Of a stretch of 64,000 nt of DNA, positions 10,345 to 25,226 are shown in pieces. The stretch spans positions 868,001-932,000 of the forward strand of contig NZ_BMPE01000001.1 in NCBI RefSeq assembly GCF_014647435.1. The letters are read 5' to 3'. Origin of the DNA: Deinococcus radiotolerans. GTDB lineage: Bacteria; Deinococcota; Deinococci; Deinococcales; Deinococcaceae. The notes under the pieces were generated by a model, which searched no databases, was not told where the DNA came from, and saw nothing but the letters and a program-made list of their open reading frames with translations. The position numbers were made by a program, and so were the translations under genes. Each line of letters opens with the position of its first letter. The first letter of the stretch is position 1.

Positions 10345-10932
10345 ATGAAGAAGATGATGTTGGCGGCAGTGGGATTGACGGGTCTTCTGGCCAGCTGCGG
10401 GACGTCTGGTGTGGCCCCGGACGGCAGCGGCAGCGCACGCGTGGTGGATGTCAAGACGGAGTACGCCGTCCAGGGCACCAGCCCGGCCCGTTACGTGGGC
10501 TGCGACATGGTGAACAGCGGCACGAACATGAGCACGACGACGCAGGTGGTGGTGCGCTTCGCGGCAGCCGGTTCGGTGCAGTCGGTGCAGGTGACACTGC
10601 GAGGAGTGACGAACACGTCGGCATCTGATTCCGTCACGATTAACGCCGCAAACCTCACGAAAGATTCGGAAGGGTACTACGTGGCCGTCTTCGACTTCGA
10701 TTCTGCACAGGGGAACGTGCTGCCTGCGTCCATTATTGTGACGCCGACGCAACCCACGATCCGTCCGGTGAAGGCCGTATCGGTGAACACCGCTGATCGG
10801 GTCGGGGCGTTCTACGCTGACCTACTGGTGAAGACCAGCACGTCGAGTATTGCCATCTCCAGCCGTGGCCTGGGCACCACGGATGTGTACAGCACCTGTT
10901 ACGGCGCAACTGCCCAGCCGCTGAGCCGCTGA
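10345..10932 (+). CDS. Lipoprotein, second of three tandem paralogues
   Basis: A 195-residue lipoprotein with lipobox LASC. It shares the strand block noted for the gene at 9732-10232 and the same Cys placement (YVGCDMVNS in the first third, YSTC near the C-terminus). It is about 30 residues longer than its upstream paralogue, mainly around GVTNTSASDSVTINAANL. Family and role unknown; secreted and membrane-anchored by its lipid. Confidence 0.78.
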   Translation: MKKMMLAAVGLTGLLASCGTSGVAPDGSGSARVVDVKTEYAVQGTSPARYVGCDMVNSGTNMSTTTQVVVRFAAAGSVQSVQVTLRGVTNTSASDSVTINAANLTKDSEGYYVAVFDFDSAQGNVLPASIIVTPTQPTIRPVKAVSVNTADRVGAFYADLLVKTSTSSIAISSRGLGTTDVYSTCYGATAQPLSR

Positions 10933-10949
10933 ATTCGTACGTCCCGTGG

Positions 10950-10977
10950 ACCCCCGCCTGTGAGTGGGGGTTTTCTC
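10950..10977 (+). terminator. Rho-independent terminator
   Basis: A 6-bp stem ACCCCC/GGGGGT (10950-10955 with 10966-10971), 10-nt loop, running into TTTTCTCTTTT. It ends the second tandem lipoprotein gene. Confidence 0.8.
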
Positions 10978-11041
10978 TTTTCTCACGTTGACTTAGCTGA
11001 GCGTCACGAGCGCGTCAGGTTCGGCAGGCACAGTGAGAGGT

Positions 11042-11602
11042 ATGAAAAAGATCGCGCTGGTCGCCTCTGCCCTTGCTATCACCCTCGCGGGTTGCGCTGT
11101 GAACGTCAGCGTGCCCGGTCCGTTCCAGCCGGGCACGCCGGGTTCCAGCGCCCTGAACCTGGGGACGTTCTCCTACAGCACGCAGTATCAGACGGCGGTG
11201 GATTACACGGACCAGAACGGCAATTTTATTGCGGCTGGGTCGTACATCATCTGTGACAACAAGTCCACGGAGATGTACGTGAACCTCACCTGGACGGGCG
11301 GGCTGAAGCAGGTGTACCTGCAGTTCGAGGGCGCCAAGACGGATGGCGTTCAGAACTTCAACTTCTACTCGTACGGGTCGGCGGATTACAGCGGGAGCGC
11401 GCAGCTGACCGCGACGCTGGGCAGAGGCACCGCGCCGCTGAGCCTGCCGGGTCGGCTGGGCGCGCAGGCGATCGTGGTGAATCCCGTGATTCTGGACGTG
11501 AAGGGCAACACGTCCGTGAAGATTCAGGGGGTGGACGCGCAGGGCCGGTACAGCAATGTGCTGGAGTCCCCGCAGGCGTTCCCAGTCGTGGACTGCCAGT
11601 AA
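11042..11602 (+). CDS. Lipoprotein, third of the tandem set
   Basis: A 186-residue lipoprotein with lipobox LAGC. It is more diverged than the previous two but keeps the same plan: a Cys before a strand block (YIICDNKS then MYVNLTWTGGLKQVYLQFEG) and a Cys at the C-terminus (VVDCQ). A GAGAGG sequence precedes the ATG. The very long hairpin at 11605-11654 ends it. Confidence 0.76.
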   Translation: MKKIALVASALAITLAGCAVNVSVPGPFQPGTPGSSALNLGTFSYSTQYQTAVDYTDQNGNFIAAGSYIICDNKSTEMYVNLTWTGGLKQVYLQFEGAKTDGVQNFNFYSYGSADYSGSAQLTATLGRGTAPLSLPGRLGAQAIVVNPVILDVKGNTSVKIQGVDAQGRYSNVLESPQAFPVVDCQ

Positions 11603-11604
11603 GT

Positions 11605-11654
11605 CAACAGACAACGCGCCGCCCCACGTGAACGGGGCGGCGTGTTGTCTGTTG
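11605..11654. terminator. 21-bp hairpin shared by convergent genes
   Basis: An inverted repeat of 21 bp, 11605-11625 with 11634-11654, with one G-U pair and an 8-nt loop. It fills almost the entire gap between the third lipoprotein gene and the convergent dioxygenase-like gene and probably terminates both. Confidence 0.85.
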
Positions 11655-11656
11655 TT

Positions 11657-12607
11657 TCAGGTCAGGGGTGTCAGGCCCGCTTCGATCTGCTGGCGATGCG
11701 GTTCGAGGAACGGGGCGAGCACCAGGGTCTCACCGAGGTGGTCGGGGTGTTCGTCCACGGCGAAACCGGGACCGTCGGTGGCGAGTTCGATCAGGACGCC
11801 CTGCGGTTCGCGGTAGTAGATGCTGTGGAACCAGTGGCGGTCGACCTCGCCGCTGGTGCGCAGGCCGAGGCTGCTCAGGTGGGCGTACCAGTCGTGGTAC
11901 TGGTCGTCCTGGACGCGCAGGGCGATGTGGTGCACGCCGCCCGCGCCGGGCCGGGCGGGGGGCAGGGTCGGGTCGATGCGCAGGTGCAGTTCGGCGTGCG
12001 GGCCGCCGTCATTCATGGCGTACACGTGGATGGTGCGCGTGGGCTGTTCCGGGTCGGGGTACGTGCCCGCCGGGGTGAGGTGATAGGCGCGCTCCAGGAC
12101 GCGGGTGGTGGGGAACAGGTTCGGGAGGGTGAGTTCGCTGGGGCCCAGGCCGAGGATCTGCTTCTCGGTGGGGATGGGGCTGCCCTCCCACGGGGTGCCG
12201 TCTGGGCCGCCCTCGACAAGGCTGAGGCGCTGACCTTCGGGATCGCTGAAGTCCAGGTGGGGCCGGCCGTGGCGGGTGACGGGCGTGACGGGGGTGCCGC
12301 TGGCGGTCAGGTGCGCCTGCCACCAGTCGAGGGTGCCGGTGGGGACGCGCAGGCTGGTGCGGCTGACGCTGTTGTTGCCGGGCTGTTCGCGTGGAACGTT
12401 CCACTGGAAGAAGGTGAGGTCGCTGCCGGGCGTGCCGTCGCGGTCGGCGTAGAAGAGGTGATAGGCGGTGACGTCGTCCTGGTTGACGGTCTTCTTCACG
12501 AGGCGCAGGCCGAGGGTCTGGGTGTAGTACTGGAGGTTGGCGCGGGCGTCGGCGGTGACGGCGGTGACGTGGTGCAGGCCGTGCGGGGTGAGGGGCGTGG
12601 TGGTCAT
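11657..12607 (-). CDS. Ring-cleaving dioxygenase-like VOC protein
   Basis: A 316-residue protein made of two vicinal-oxygen-chelate (glyoxalase-fold) modules. The first begins GLHHVTAVTADARANLQYYT with a candidate metal His; the second has GGVHHIALRVQDD and the late Glu in GVLIELATD, giving the His-His-Glu set of extradiol-type enzymes. It resembles the MhqA/MhqO hydroquinone-specific dioxygenase group, which acts on quinol stress compounds; substrate specificity here is inference. A TAGACT box lies 6 nt before the ATG at 12607, so I use that start and not the GTG two codons upstream. Confidence 0.84.
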   Translation of the reverse strand: MTTTPLTPHGLHHVTAVTADARANLQYYTQTLGLRLVKKTVNQDDVTAYHLFYADRDGTPGSDLTFFQWNVPREQPGNNSVSRTSLRVPTGTLDWWQAHLTASGTPVTPVTRHGRPHLDFSDPEGQRLSLVEGGPDGTPWEGSPIPTEKQILGLGPSELTLPNLFPTTRVLERAYHLTPAGTYPDPEQPTRTIHVYAMNDGGPHAELHLRIDPTLPPARPGAGGVHHIALRVQDDQYHDWYAHLSSLGLRTSGEVDRHWFHSIYYREPQGVLIELATDGPGFAVDEHPDHLGETLVLAPFLEPHRQQIEAGLTPLT

Positions 12608-12855
12608 GCCCACAGTCTAATTCGTTTGATGTTAAGTGATTGTGACGTGCCGACAGCCATATGAACCATCAGACGCCCTCTGCCAGTCGGCCCAGCGCAC
12701 GCACCGTCGATGGCCGACGCGGGCTCACTCACCACCACCCCACCCTTGGGTTCCCGGCACGCTCAGGCCCTGACCATCAGGCGACCCAGCTTCACGACCG
12801 GCCCTGTCCAGCCCGCCGTCCATGGTCGCAGCAGTCCGACCTCTCCCAGACACCA
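12608..12855. other. Intergenic stretch without a recognisable gene
   Basis: It carries the promoter of the dioxygenase-like gene (TAGACT box) at its left end. The rest has no open frame with convincing codon use, no tRNA-like structure and no repeat that I can see. Confidence 0.5.
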
Positions 12856-12893
12856 GTGAGCGGGCCGCAGGGTCACCCCCACGGCCCGCTCAC
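12856..12893 (-). terminator. Hairpin after the thiolase gene
   Basis: A 12-bp perfect stem (GTGAGCGGGCCG with its complement; 12856-12867 and 12882-12893) around a 14-nt loop, 10 nt past the thiolase stop. Confidence 0.65.
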
Positions 12894-12902
12894 GCCAGTC
12901 CT

Positions 12903-14084
12903 TTACAGCACTTCGAACAGGCCCGCCGCGCCCATGCCGCCGCCGATGCACATGGTGACGACCACATGCTTGGCGCCGCGGCGCTTACCTTCCAGCAGGG
13001 CGTGCCCGGTCAGGCGCGCGCCGCTCATGCCGTAGGGGTGCCCGATGCTGATGGAGCCGCCGTTCACGTTGTACTTCTCGGGGTCGATGCCGAGGTGGTC
13101 GCGGCAGTACAGGGCCTGCACGGCGAACGCCTCGTTCAGTTCCCACAGGTCAATGTCGTCCACCGTGAGGCCGTGCCGCTTGAGGAGTTTCGGCACGGCG
13201 AACACGGGGCCGATGCCCATCTCGTCGGGTTCGCACCCGGCGATGGCGAAGCCTTTGAACAGACCCAGCGGGGCGAGGCCGCGTTCGCGGGCCACGTCGG
13301 CGTTCATGACGACCACGGCCGCCGCGCCGTCACTGAGCTGGCTGGCATTCCCGGCGGTGATCACGCCGCCCTCGAACACGGGCTTGAGTTTGCCCAGGCC
13401 TTCCAGGGTGGTGTCGGCGCGGTTGCCCTCGTCCAGGGTGCGGGTGACGGTCTGGTCGCTGATCTCGCCGGTGGCCTTGTCCTGCACCTTCATGGTGGCG
13501 GTCATGGGGACGATCTCGTGCTCGAACAGCCCGGCCTGCTGGGCGCGGGCGGTGCGCATCTGCGAGTGGTACGCGTACTCGTCCTGCTGCTCGCGGGTGA
13601 TGCCGTAGCGCTTGGCGACGATCTCGGCGGTTTCCAGCATGGGCATGTAGATGGCGGGCTTGTGCTCCATGAGCCACTCGCCGCGCAGGCGGTACTTGTT
13701 CGCGTGTTCGTTCTGAGTCAGCGTGATGCTTTCCAGGCCGCCCGCGACGTACATGTCGCCCTGGCCGGCCATGACGCTGTTCGCGGCGGTGGCGATGGTC
13801 TGCAGGCCGCTGGAGCAGAAGCGGTTCACGGTCTGCCCGGCCACGCTGACGGGCAGTCCGGCGCGCAGCGCGATCTGCCGGGCGATGTTGCTGCCGGTGG
13901 CGCCCTCGGGGTTCCCGGCGCCCATGATGACGTCCTCGATCTCGGCGGGGTCCACGCCCGCGCGGGCAATGGCGTGCGTGACGGCGTGCGCGCCCAGGTC
14001 GCTGCCGTGCGTGTCGTTCAGGAAGCCGCGGTAGGCCTTGCCGATGGGGGTGCGGGCAGTGGAGACAATGACAGCTTCAGGCAT
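12903..14084 (-). CDS. Acetyl-CoA C-acyltransferase (thiolase)
   Basis: A 393-residue thiolase, the usual length. It holds the nucleophilic Cys in [11 protein letters not shown] (near 89), the His of [10 protein letters not shown] (near 349) and the second catalytic Cys in CIGGGMGAA (near 379). It catalyses the last step of beta-oxidation or the reverse condensation. The FadJ-like gene 3 kb away on the same strand fits a degradative role. An AGGAG ribosome binding site precedes the ATG. The upstream glycosyltransferase gene overlaps its start by 8 bp, so the two are coupled although their functions look unrelated. Confidence 0.92.
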   Translation of the reverse strand: MPEAVIVSTARTPIGKAYRGFLNDTHGSDLGAHAVTHAIARAGVDPAEIEDVIMGAGNPEGATGSNIARQIALRAGLPVSVAGQTVNRFCSSGLQTIATAANSVMAGQGDMYVAGGLESITLTQNEHANKYRLRGEWLMEHKPAIYMPMLETAEIVAKRYGITREQQDEYAYHSQMRTARAQQAGLFEHEIVPMTATMKVQDKATGEISDQTVTRTLDEGNRADTTLEGLGKLKPVFEGGVITAGNASQLSDGAAAVVVMNADVARERGLAPLGLFKGFAIAGCEPDEMGIGPVFAVPKLLKRHGLTVDDIDLWELNEAFAVQALYCRDHLGIDPEKYNVNGGSISIGHPYGMSGARLTGHALLEGKRRGAKHVVVTMCIGGGMGAAGLFEVL

Positions 14085-15273
14085 GGGGGTGCTCCTTCGC
14101 GGCGTGCGCCGCAGGTGAGGGGTGGGGGACGAGGCGCCGCAGTTCAGCCAGAACGAGCGCGGCGGTGTGATCGGTGGTGTGGTGGTCGAGGACGAACTGC
14201 CGCGCGGCCCGCCCGAAGTCCCGGGTGCGCTCCGGGTGCGCCGCGAGGGCCTGCAGGGCGCGGGCCAGCACGTCCGGCTGCGCGGGCACCGTCAGGCCGG
14301 TCACGCCGTCCTGCACCAGCTCTGTTTGCGCCGGGATGTCCGTGGTGATGACCGGGAGGCCGGACGCCATGGCCTCCAGCGTCACCAGCGACTGGTTTTC
14401 CGCCAGGGTGGGTTGCAGCAGCGCGTCCGCCGCGCGGTACAGCTCTGGCATGTCCCAGCGGCGTCCCAGGAACCGGACGTTCTTCAGGCCCAGGCGCTTC
14501 GCGTACGCCTGTGCCAGCGTGCCCACGCTGGAGTCCATGTCGCCCACGAACACGAAATCCAGGTCCGGGGCGTGCCGGGCGGCCCGGACGCTCATCCACT
14601 GGTTTTTCTCGGGCGTGAAGCGACCCGGGATCAGGACGGTGAAGCGCGTGAATCCGAACTCCGCGCGCAGCGCCGCGCGGTCTTTCGGGGTAGCGGGCCG
14701 GAACTGCTCGGGGTCCACGCCGTTCGTGACGAAAGTCGTGTCCCGCAGGCCCATCGGGCCGCGCAGGAAGTCGGCGCCCCAGCGCGACACGGTCAGCAGG
14801 TGCCCGGCGCGGCGCAGCGGGATTGCCTTCGTGAAGCGGTACGTCTCGCGGTACAGTGCCCGCAGGGGCGGCGCGTAGTGGTAGTCCAGCTGATCGTGCG
14901 ACACGACCAGCGTGGGCGCGGCCAACCCAGGCAGCACACGCAGGTACGTGCCGGGGTCCCAGGCCTGTAGCAGGCGCAGGTCGAAGTCGCGGGTCAGGTC
15001 CGGCAGCCCCGTCAGGTCGGTGAAGCGCTGCACTGGAATGCCCGCTCCCCCGAACTGCCCGGCCAGCCAGTCCAGGCTCTCCCCCACCCGCAGGAACACG
15101 GTGGGCCGCACGCCACCCGGCAGGAGGCGCGGCAGGATGTACAGCAGCCACAGTTCACTGCCCGCCACGCGCGGCGCGTCGGTTAGGACGGCCAGCCGCA
15201 GGGGCGTCGCGGCGGACCGGGGACCGCCACCCGTTCCGGCGTCGGGGACAGCTCCCCCCAGCGGAATATTCAT
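14077..15273 (-). CDS. GT4-family glycosyltransferase
   Basis: A 398-residue GT-B fold glycosyltransferase. The N-terminal acceptor half starts [20 protein letters not shown]. The C-terminal donor half has [10 protein letters not shown] and the E-x7-E type motif ([19 protein letters not shown]). It probably transfers a sugar from a nucleotide donor to an envelope glycan or glycolipid. The ATG at 15273 is 6 nt after a TAGACT box. It is divergent from the GT2 gene at 15416, so the pair may act in one envelope pathway. Confidence 0.87.
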   Translation of the reverse strand: MNIPLGGAVPDAGTGGGPRSAATPLRLAVLTDAPRVAGSELWLLYILPRLLPGGVRPTVFLRVGESLDWLAGQFGGAGIPVQRFTDLTGLPDLTRDFDLRLLQAWDPGTYLRVLPGLAAPTLVVSHDQLDYHYAPPLRALYRETYRFTKAIPLRRAGHLLTVSRWGADFLRGPMGLRDTTFVTNGVDPEQFRPATPKDRAALRAEFGFTRFTVLIPGRFTPEKNQWMSVRAARHAPDLDFVFVGDMDSSVGTLAQAYAKRLGLKNVRFLGRRWDMPELYRAADALLQPTLAENQSLVTLEAMASGLPVITTDIPAQTELVQDGVTGLTVPAQPDVLARALQALAAHPERTRDFGRAARQFVLDHHTTDHTAALVLAELRRLVPHPSPAAHAAKEHPHA

Positions 15274-15415
15274 GAACTGAGTCTAGCGTCTTTCGTGGGT
15301 GACGTCTGGAACGGTCCCCCACGCCCGAACGTGCCTCAACTTCCCGGCATGAAGACCCGGTTAATGTCATAGTGCCCTGCTGGGACGCCCGCGTCCCCAC
15401 CCGGAGCCCCCACTG

Positions 15416-16720
<1,305 letters not shown>

Positions 16721-16735
16721 CCGACTCCGGAACAG

Positions 16736-16777
16736 AGCAGCGGGCCGGAGGGAGGCATCCTCCGGCCCGCTGCTTTT
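16736..16777. terminator. 16-bp hairpin after the GT2 gene
   Basis: A perfect 16-bp stem (16736-16751 with 16759-16774), 7-nt loop, then TTTT. It sits between the GT2 gene and the convergent frameshifted gene and can serve both. Confidence 0.88.
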
Positions 16778-16788
16778 CCCAATGAGTG

Positions 16789-17123
16789 CTAGATCCGCTC
16801 GCCGGACTGCGGGTCGAACAGGACCGCGCCAGGGCACAGCGCCTCGACGGCTTCCATGAGGAACACTGCGTCGTTGAAGTGATCCAGGGTCGGGTCGGGA
16901 CTCAGGCCGCCGAAGGTCAGCACCGCCTCGAAGGTCTGCCCGCGCTCCGCGTCGGTGGCGACCTTCAGGATCACGTCGCGCAGCCCGGCCAGTTCGCTGC
17001 CCTCCCCTGTGCCGTCGTCCAGCGCGAGGAAGAAGCGGTACCCGCCGAAGGTGACCTCCCCAGCCGGGTCAGGTCGGTGCCTGCCGGGAGGAGCGCCTGG
17101 GTCAGGTACGGGGTGACGCTCAT
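16789..17123 (-). pseudogene. Frameshifted small gene, unknown function
   Basis: An ATG at 17123, 11 nt after the FadJ-like stop, opens a frame with good codon use (MSVTPYLTQALLPAGTDLTR) that then runs out of frame. The continuation GEVTFGGYRFFLALDDGTGE to the C-terminus SGERI lies in the next frame and ends at 16789. Adding one C to the C4 run at 17058-17061 restores a single 111-residue protein. So either the gene is broken by a 1-nt deletion or the base call is wrong. I recognise no family. Its position suggests co-transcription with the beta-oxidation gene. Confidence 0.7.
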
Positions 17124-17133
17124 GGCCCTGGTC

Positions 17134-19218
<2,085 letters not shown>

Positions 19219-19299
19219 GCGGGGCCTCCTGCGGGGCGGTTGGGTTGGGGCTGCGGGTCTGCGGCCCCAGCTTTCCATGAAAGGCCGGGACGGTCAAAC

Positions 19300-19331
19300 A
19301 CGTTCACGTTCAGAGTGTACGTTGACGTTCA
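19300..19331. promoter_or_regulatory. Direct repeats in the fadJ-like/qor divergent region
   Basis: Two 13-bp copies, ACGTTCACGTTCA (19300-19312) and ACGTTGACGTTCA (19319-19331), differ at one position and are 19 bp apart start to start, close to two helical turns. They overlap the likely -35 region of the rightward gene (TTCACT 19328-19333, TATGCT 19351-19356, 17-nt spacer). A regulator bound here could control both directions. Confidence 0.5.
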
Positions 19332-19363
19332 CTTCCGCGCGGGGGCGGGGTATGCTGCCGGGC

Positions 19364-20380
<1,017 letters not shown>

Positions 20381-20398
20381 CCGACAACTGTGGCAGAG

Positions 20399-20442
20399 GC
20401 AGAGGAGGAGGGCCCCGGTACGCACGGGCCCTCCTCCTCTGC
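20399..20442. terminator. 17-bp bidirectional hairpin
   Basis: A perfect 17-bp stem, 20399-20415 with 20426-20442, 10-nt loop. It lies between the convergent quinone oxidoreductase and membrane-protein genes. Confidence 0.82.
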
Positions 20443-20448
20443 TACGGG

Positions 20449-20892
20449 TTACTGCGTGAAGAAGCGCAGCAGGGGCCGCCACCAGGGAATGGCGAGCAGG
20501 ATGGTCACGAGGCTCAGCGCCGTCCAGAGGGTCGCGGCGCGGAACTTGCCCTGGTCGGTGGCGGCCTTGCGGGCCTGCACGCTGGCCAGGGTGCCGAACA
20601 CGGCGGCGATGAGGCCCAGGCCCAGGTGCTCCCACTGGAAGCTGGTGCGCGGCGCACCCGCGAACACGGGGATGTTCTGCATGCCCATGAACGCGAACAG
20701 CAGCAGGCCCAGCACGACCTGCAGGTGCAGGCTGCCCATGAACATCACGACCGGGCGGCGGTCGGCGGGCGTGAAGGTCCGCCCACCGGACGCGCCGGGC
20801 ACAGTGCGGATCAGGGCCCAGATGCCCGCAATGAGGATCAGCCAGCGGTTGAGGTTATGGAGGGTCAGGAGCACGAGGTACAGGGTCGCCAT
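20449..20892 (-). CDS. Four-helix membrane protein with conserved histidines
   Basis: A 147-residue protein of four predicted membrane helices. His residues fall near helix ends (LTLHNLNRWL, MGSLHLQVVLG, FQWEHLGLGL), a pattern like small cytochrome-b-type proteins, so haem binding is possible but not shown. The ATG at 20892 follows a TAGGCT box by 7 nt; that promoter holds a perfect palindrome in its spacer. Confidence 0.68.
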   Translation of the reverse strand: MATLYLVLLTLHNLNRWLILIAGIWALIRTVPGASGGRTFTPADRRPVVMFMGSLHLQVVLGLLLFAFMGMQNIPVFAGAPRTSFQWEHLGLGLIAAVFGTLASVQARKAATDQGKFRAATLWTALSLVTILLAIPWWRPLLRFFTQ

Positions 20893-20899
20893 GCCCGTC

Positions 20900-20928
20900 A
20901 GCCTAACCTGACCGATCGGTAAGCTCAA
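20900..20928 (-). promoter_or_regulatory. Promoter with a TetR-type palindrome in the spacer
   Basis: On the minus strand, -35 TTGAGC (20923-20928) and -10 TAGGCT (20900-20905) are 17 nt apart. The perfect palindrome ACCGATCGGT (20911-20920) lies between them, where a bound repressor would block polymerase. The sequence type resembles TetR-family operators; the regulator is not identified. Confidence 0.55.
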
Positions 20929-21043
20929 GGGACAGGGCGGGCCCCCGGGGAACTCACGGCGGTTTCCAGTCCAATCGAAAGGCGAACGGCACGACCTTCA
21001 CTTCCACATCCAAGTGCTGGTGTTGACGGCCTTTCACTCTGCT

Positions 21044-21072
21044 CGTTGAGGCGCCCTGCGAACATCTCAACG
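21044..21072 (-). terminator. Weak hairpin after purU
   Basis: A 7-bp stem CGTTGAG/CTCAACG (21044-21050 with 21066-21072) with a 15-nt loop, starting 16 nt past the purU stop. It has no T-run. The remaining 20929-21043 shows no gene. Confidence 0.35.
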
Positions 21073-21088
21073 CCCCTGCAACCCGCTA

Positions 21089-21976
<888 letters not shown>

Positions 21977-22043
21977 ATCCGGCGAGGATACCGCACTGCA
22001 CTTGAAGGGCGCCGGACCCTGCCCAGACCGTGCGGCGGGCCGG

Positions 22044-22637
22044 TCAATTCAGGTCCAGCAGGTCCACGCGCAGCCCCACGCGCTGGCCTTCCTCCCGGCT
22101 GCTGTACGTGGCGATCACGGCTTCCAGGTCGCGTTGCAGGTCACGGACCTCCTGCGGCGTGAGGCGCAGGGTGGCGGTCCGCAGCTGCCACAGGGCGCCG
22201 GGCGCGGCGGGCGGGGATTCAGGGCCGTGCTGGATGACGAGGCTGCCCTGGTCATTCAGGTGAACGTGAATGACCTGCACGTCGTGCGCGGCGCGGGCCA
22301 TGCGGTCCAGCACGCGGCGGTTCCAGTAGCCGTCCCCGAAGGTGCGTTCCCGGTCGGTCAGGGACAGGGCGGCCACGTCCACCTCGAAGGTGTCACTGAC
22401 GGCGCGGTAGGTGGTCATGGGGCGCCCACGCCGGGCGCGCTGGCCGGTGACGGTCAGCAGGCCGGCCGCCACGAAGCGCCCCACGGCGTGGTGCAGGCGT
22501 TTGAACGGTACGCCCAGTTCGCGTGCGGCGGCTGCGACGGTCTGCTCGGAGCGCATGAAGGGCTTGAGGAACTGCGCGGTGTCCACCTGCGTCAGGAGCG
22601 CGGCGGCCGCGGCGGTCGTGATGCGGTGGGGCGGCAT
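22044..22637 (-). CDS. Winged-helix regulator, divergent from MFS gene
   Basis: A 197-residue protein with an N-terminal helix-turn-helix (about 8-70: [32 protein letters not shown]) of ArsR/MarR appearance and a C-terminal region (about 95-197) with mixed helix and strand that could bind an effector ([17 protein letters not shown]). It is transcribed away from an MFS transporter across 56 bp that hold an inverted repeat, the usual layout for a local transporter regulator. Confidence 0.74.
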   Translation of the reverse strand: MPPHRITTAAAAALLTQVDTAQFLKPFMRSEQTVAAAARELGVPFKRLHHAVGRFVAAGLLTVTGQRARRGRPMTTYRAVSDTFEVDVAALSLTDRERTFGDGYWNRRVLDRMARAAHDVQVIHVHLNDQGSLVIQHGPESPPAAPGALWQLRTATLRLTPQEVRDLQRDLEAVIATYSSREEGQRVGLRVDLLDLN

Positions 22638-22638
22638 G

Positions 22639-22676
22639 CCTCTAGTTCACAGGACGGGTGGTGGTGGAACAAGAGG
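22639..22676. promoter_or_regulatory. Inverted repeat between regulator and MFS transporter
   Basis: CCTCTAGTTC (22639-22648) and GAACAAGAGG (22667-22676) are inverted copies with 9 of 10 positions matching, 28 bp apart. They occupy most of the divergent intergenic region and are a candidate operator for the regulator at 22044-22637. Confidence 0.5.
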
Positions 22677-22693
22677 GGCGCCTACGGTGCCGT

Positions 22694-24043
22694 ATGACCA
22701 CTCCTCTTCATCTTCAGGGCCTGCGGGCGTACGCGCTGCTGTGGGCCGGTCAGGGTGTGGGCGCGCTGGGCCTGGGCCTGACAGCGTTCGCGCAGGCGGT
22801 GTGGCTGTGGGACCAGACGCACTCGGTCACGGCGAGCAGTCTGGTCACGCTGGCCACGACCCTCCCGGCGTTCCTGGCGGCGCCGTGGGTGGGGGCGCTG
22901 GTGGACCGCTGGCACACGCACCTGCGCCGCGTCCTGGCCCTCGGGGACGGCGCGCGGCTGCTTCTGGCCCTGCTCACGCTGGGTCTGCTGCACGCGGGGC
23001 AGCTCACGCCCGCGCTGCTGTACGCGCTGCTGGCGGCCGAATCGGTGTTCACAGCCTTTCACTGGCCCGCAGCGTCCGCGGCGGCCCGCGCGCTCCTTCG
23101 GCCCGACGAGTACACGCGGGGCAGCGGCGTGCAGATGCTGGCCCTGTCAGCCAGTGGCGTGCTGGCCGCGCCGCTCGGGGCACTGCTGTACCCGCGCGTG
23201 GGTCTGGGCGGCGTGGTGGCCCTGGACGTCCTGGGGAGCGTCCTCGCGCTGGGGAGCGTGCTGCTGCTGCGCCTGCCCGCCCGCACCGGGGCCGACACGC
23301 CCCTCGCCGCGCCATTGGGTCTGCGGGACACGCTGCGACGCGGCCTGCGCTTCTTGGCCGCGCGGCGCCCCCTGCTCACGCTGCAACTGGTGCTGACCGG
23401 CGGGTACTTCGTACAGGGCGTGTACGCCGCGCTGCTCACCCCCCTCGTCCTGTCGCTGGAGGCGGGCGGGCAGGGCCGGCTGGCGCAGGTGTCCATGGCG
23501 GGCGGCGGGGCGGCCCTACTGGGCGGCGCGCTGCTCAGCGTGTGGCGCGGCTGGTCACGGCAGACGCCGGTGTTCGTGGCCGGGTGGACGCTGGTCCTGC
23601 TGGGCGTGCTGGGCACCGGCCTGAGTGGCGCGCCGGGCGTGTGGGCGGCCTGCGCGGCCCTGATCGCGCTAGGCATCGCGGCGTTCGGCACGGCCAATCA
23701 GGCGATCTGGCTACAGCAGACGCCCCTGGAGATTCAGGGCACGGTGTTCGCGCTGCGGCGCATGCTGGGCATGTCCACGCTGCCCCTGGCCGCCGCCCTG
23801 TCGGGCCCGTTGGTGGACCGCGTGCTGGCCCCGCAGGTGAACTTGCCACTGCTGGGGTCCGGTACGTCCGGCGCGATCCGGCTGCTGCTGGTCACGCTGA
23901 GCGTGCTGGGCCTGCTGCTGCTGGCGGGCGTGGTCCGCTCCGGCCGCCTGCGCGGCGCGGAACCCAACCCTGCTCCTGCCCTGGACCGGCGTCCAGACGG
24001 CGCGGCCACCGTCCGGGCCGCACCGGGGCGCCGCACGTCCTGA
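22694..24043 (+). CDS. MFS transporter
   Basis: A 449-residue major facilitator with about 12 membrane helices, of the EntS-like MFS_3 kind. It opens LRAYALLWAGQGVGALGLGL and has the loop 2-3 motif GALVDRWHTHLRRVL, the counterpart of the family's G-x-x-x-D-R-x-x-R signature. Members export small molecules or drugs. A TACGGT box lies 5 nt before the ATG. The divergent regulator suggests it responds to a substrate. The C-terminal tail of about 35 residues is polar and Arg-rich. Confidence 0.86.
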   Translation: MTTPLHLQGLRAYALLWAGQGVGALGLGLTAFAQAVWLWDQTHSVTASSLVTLATTLPAFLAAPWVGALVDRWHTHLRRVLALGDGARLLLALLTLGLLHAGQLTPALLYALLAAESVFTAFHWPAASAAARALLRPDEYTRGSGVQMLALSASGVLAAPLGALLYPRVGLGGVVALDVLGSVLALGSVLLLRLPARTGADTPLAAPLGLRDTLRRGLRFLAARRPLLTLQLVLTGGYFVQGVYAALLTPLVLSLEAGGQGRLAQVSMAGGGAALLGGALLSVWRGWSRQTPVFVAGWTLVLLGVLGTGLSGAPGVWAACAALIALGIAAFGTANQAIWLQQTPLEIQGTVFALRRMLGMSTLPLAAALSGPLVDRVLAPQVNLPLLGSGTSGAIRLLLVTLSVLGLLLLAGVVRSGRLRGAEPNPAPALDRRPDGAATVRAAPGRRTS

Positions 24044-24070
24044 ACCGGCGGATGCGGTAGCCTCGCGGGC

Positions 24071-25159
<1,089 letters not shown>

Positions 25160-25226
25160 GCGGTTCCGTAGACATGAAGCGCTGCTGAACTTTCCGTGAT
25201 GGCTGTCTGAACCCAGGTCAGGCCTA

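Noticed and set aside
12661..13035. A 124-codon plus-strand frame
   Set aside because: Its second half is antisense to the thiolase gene and its codon third positions do not follow the local bias.
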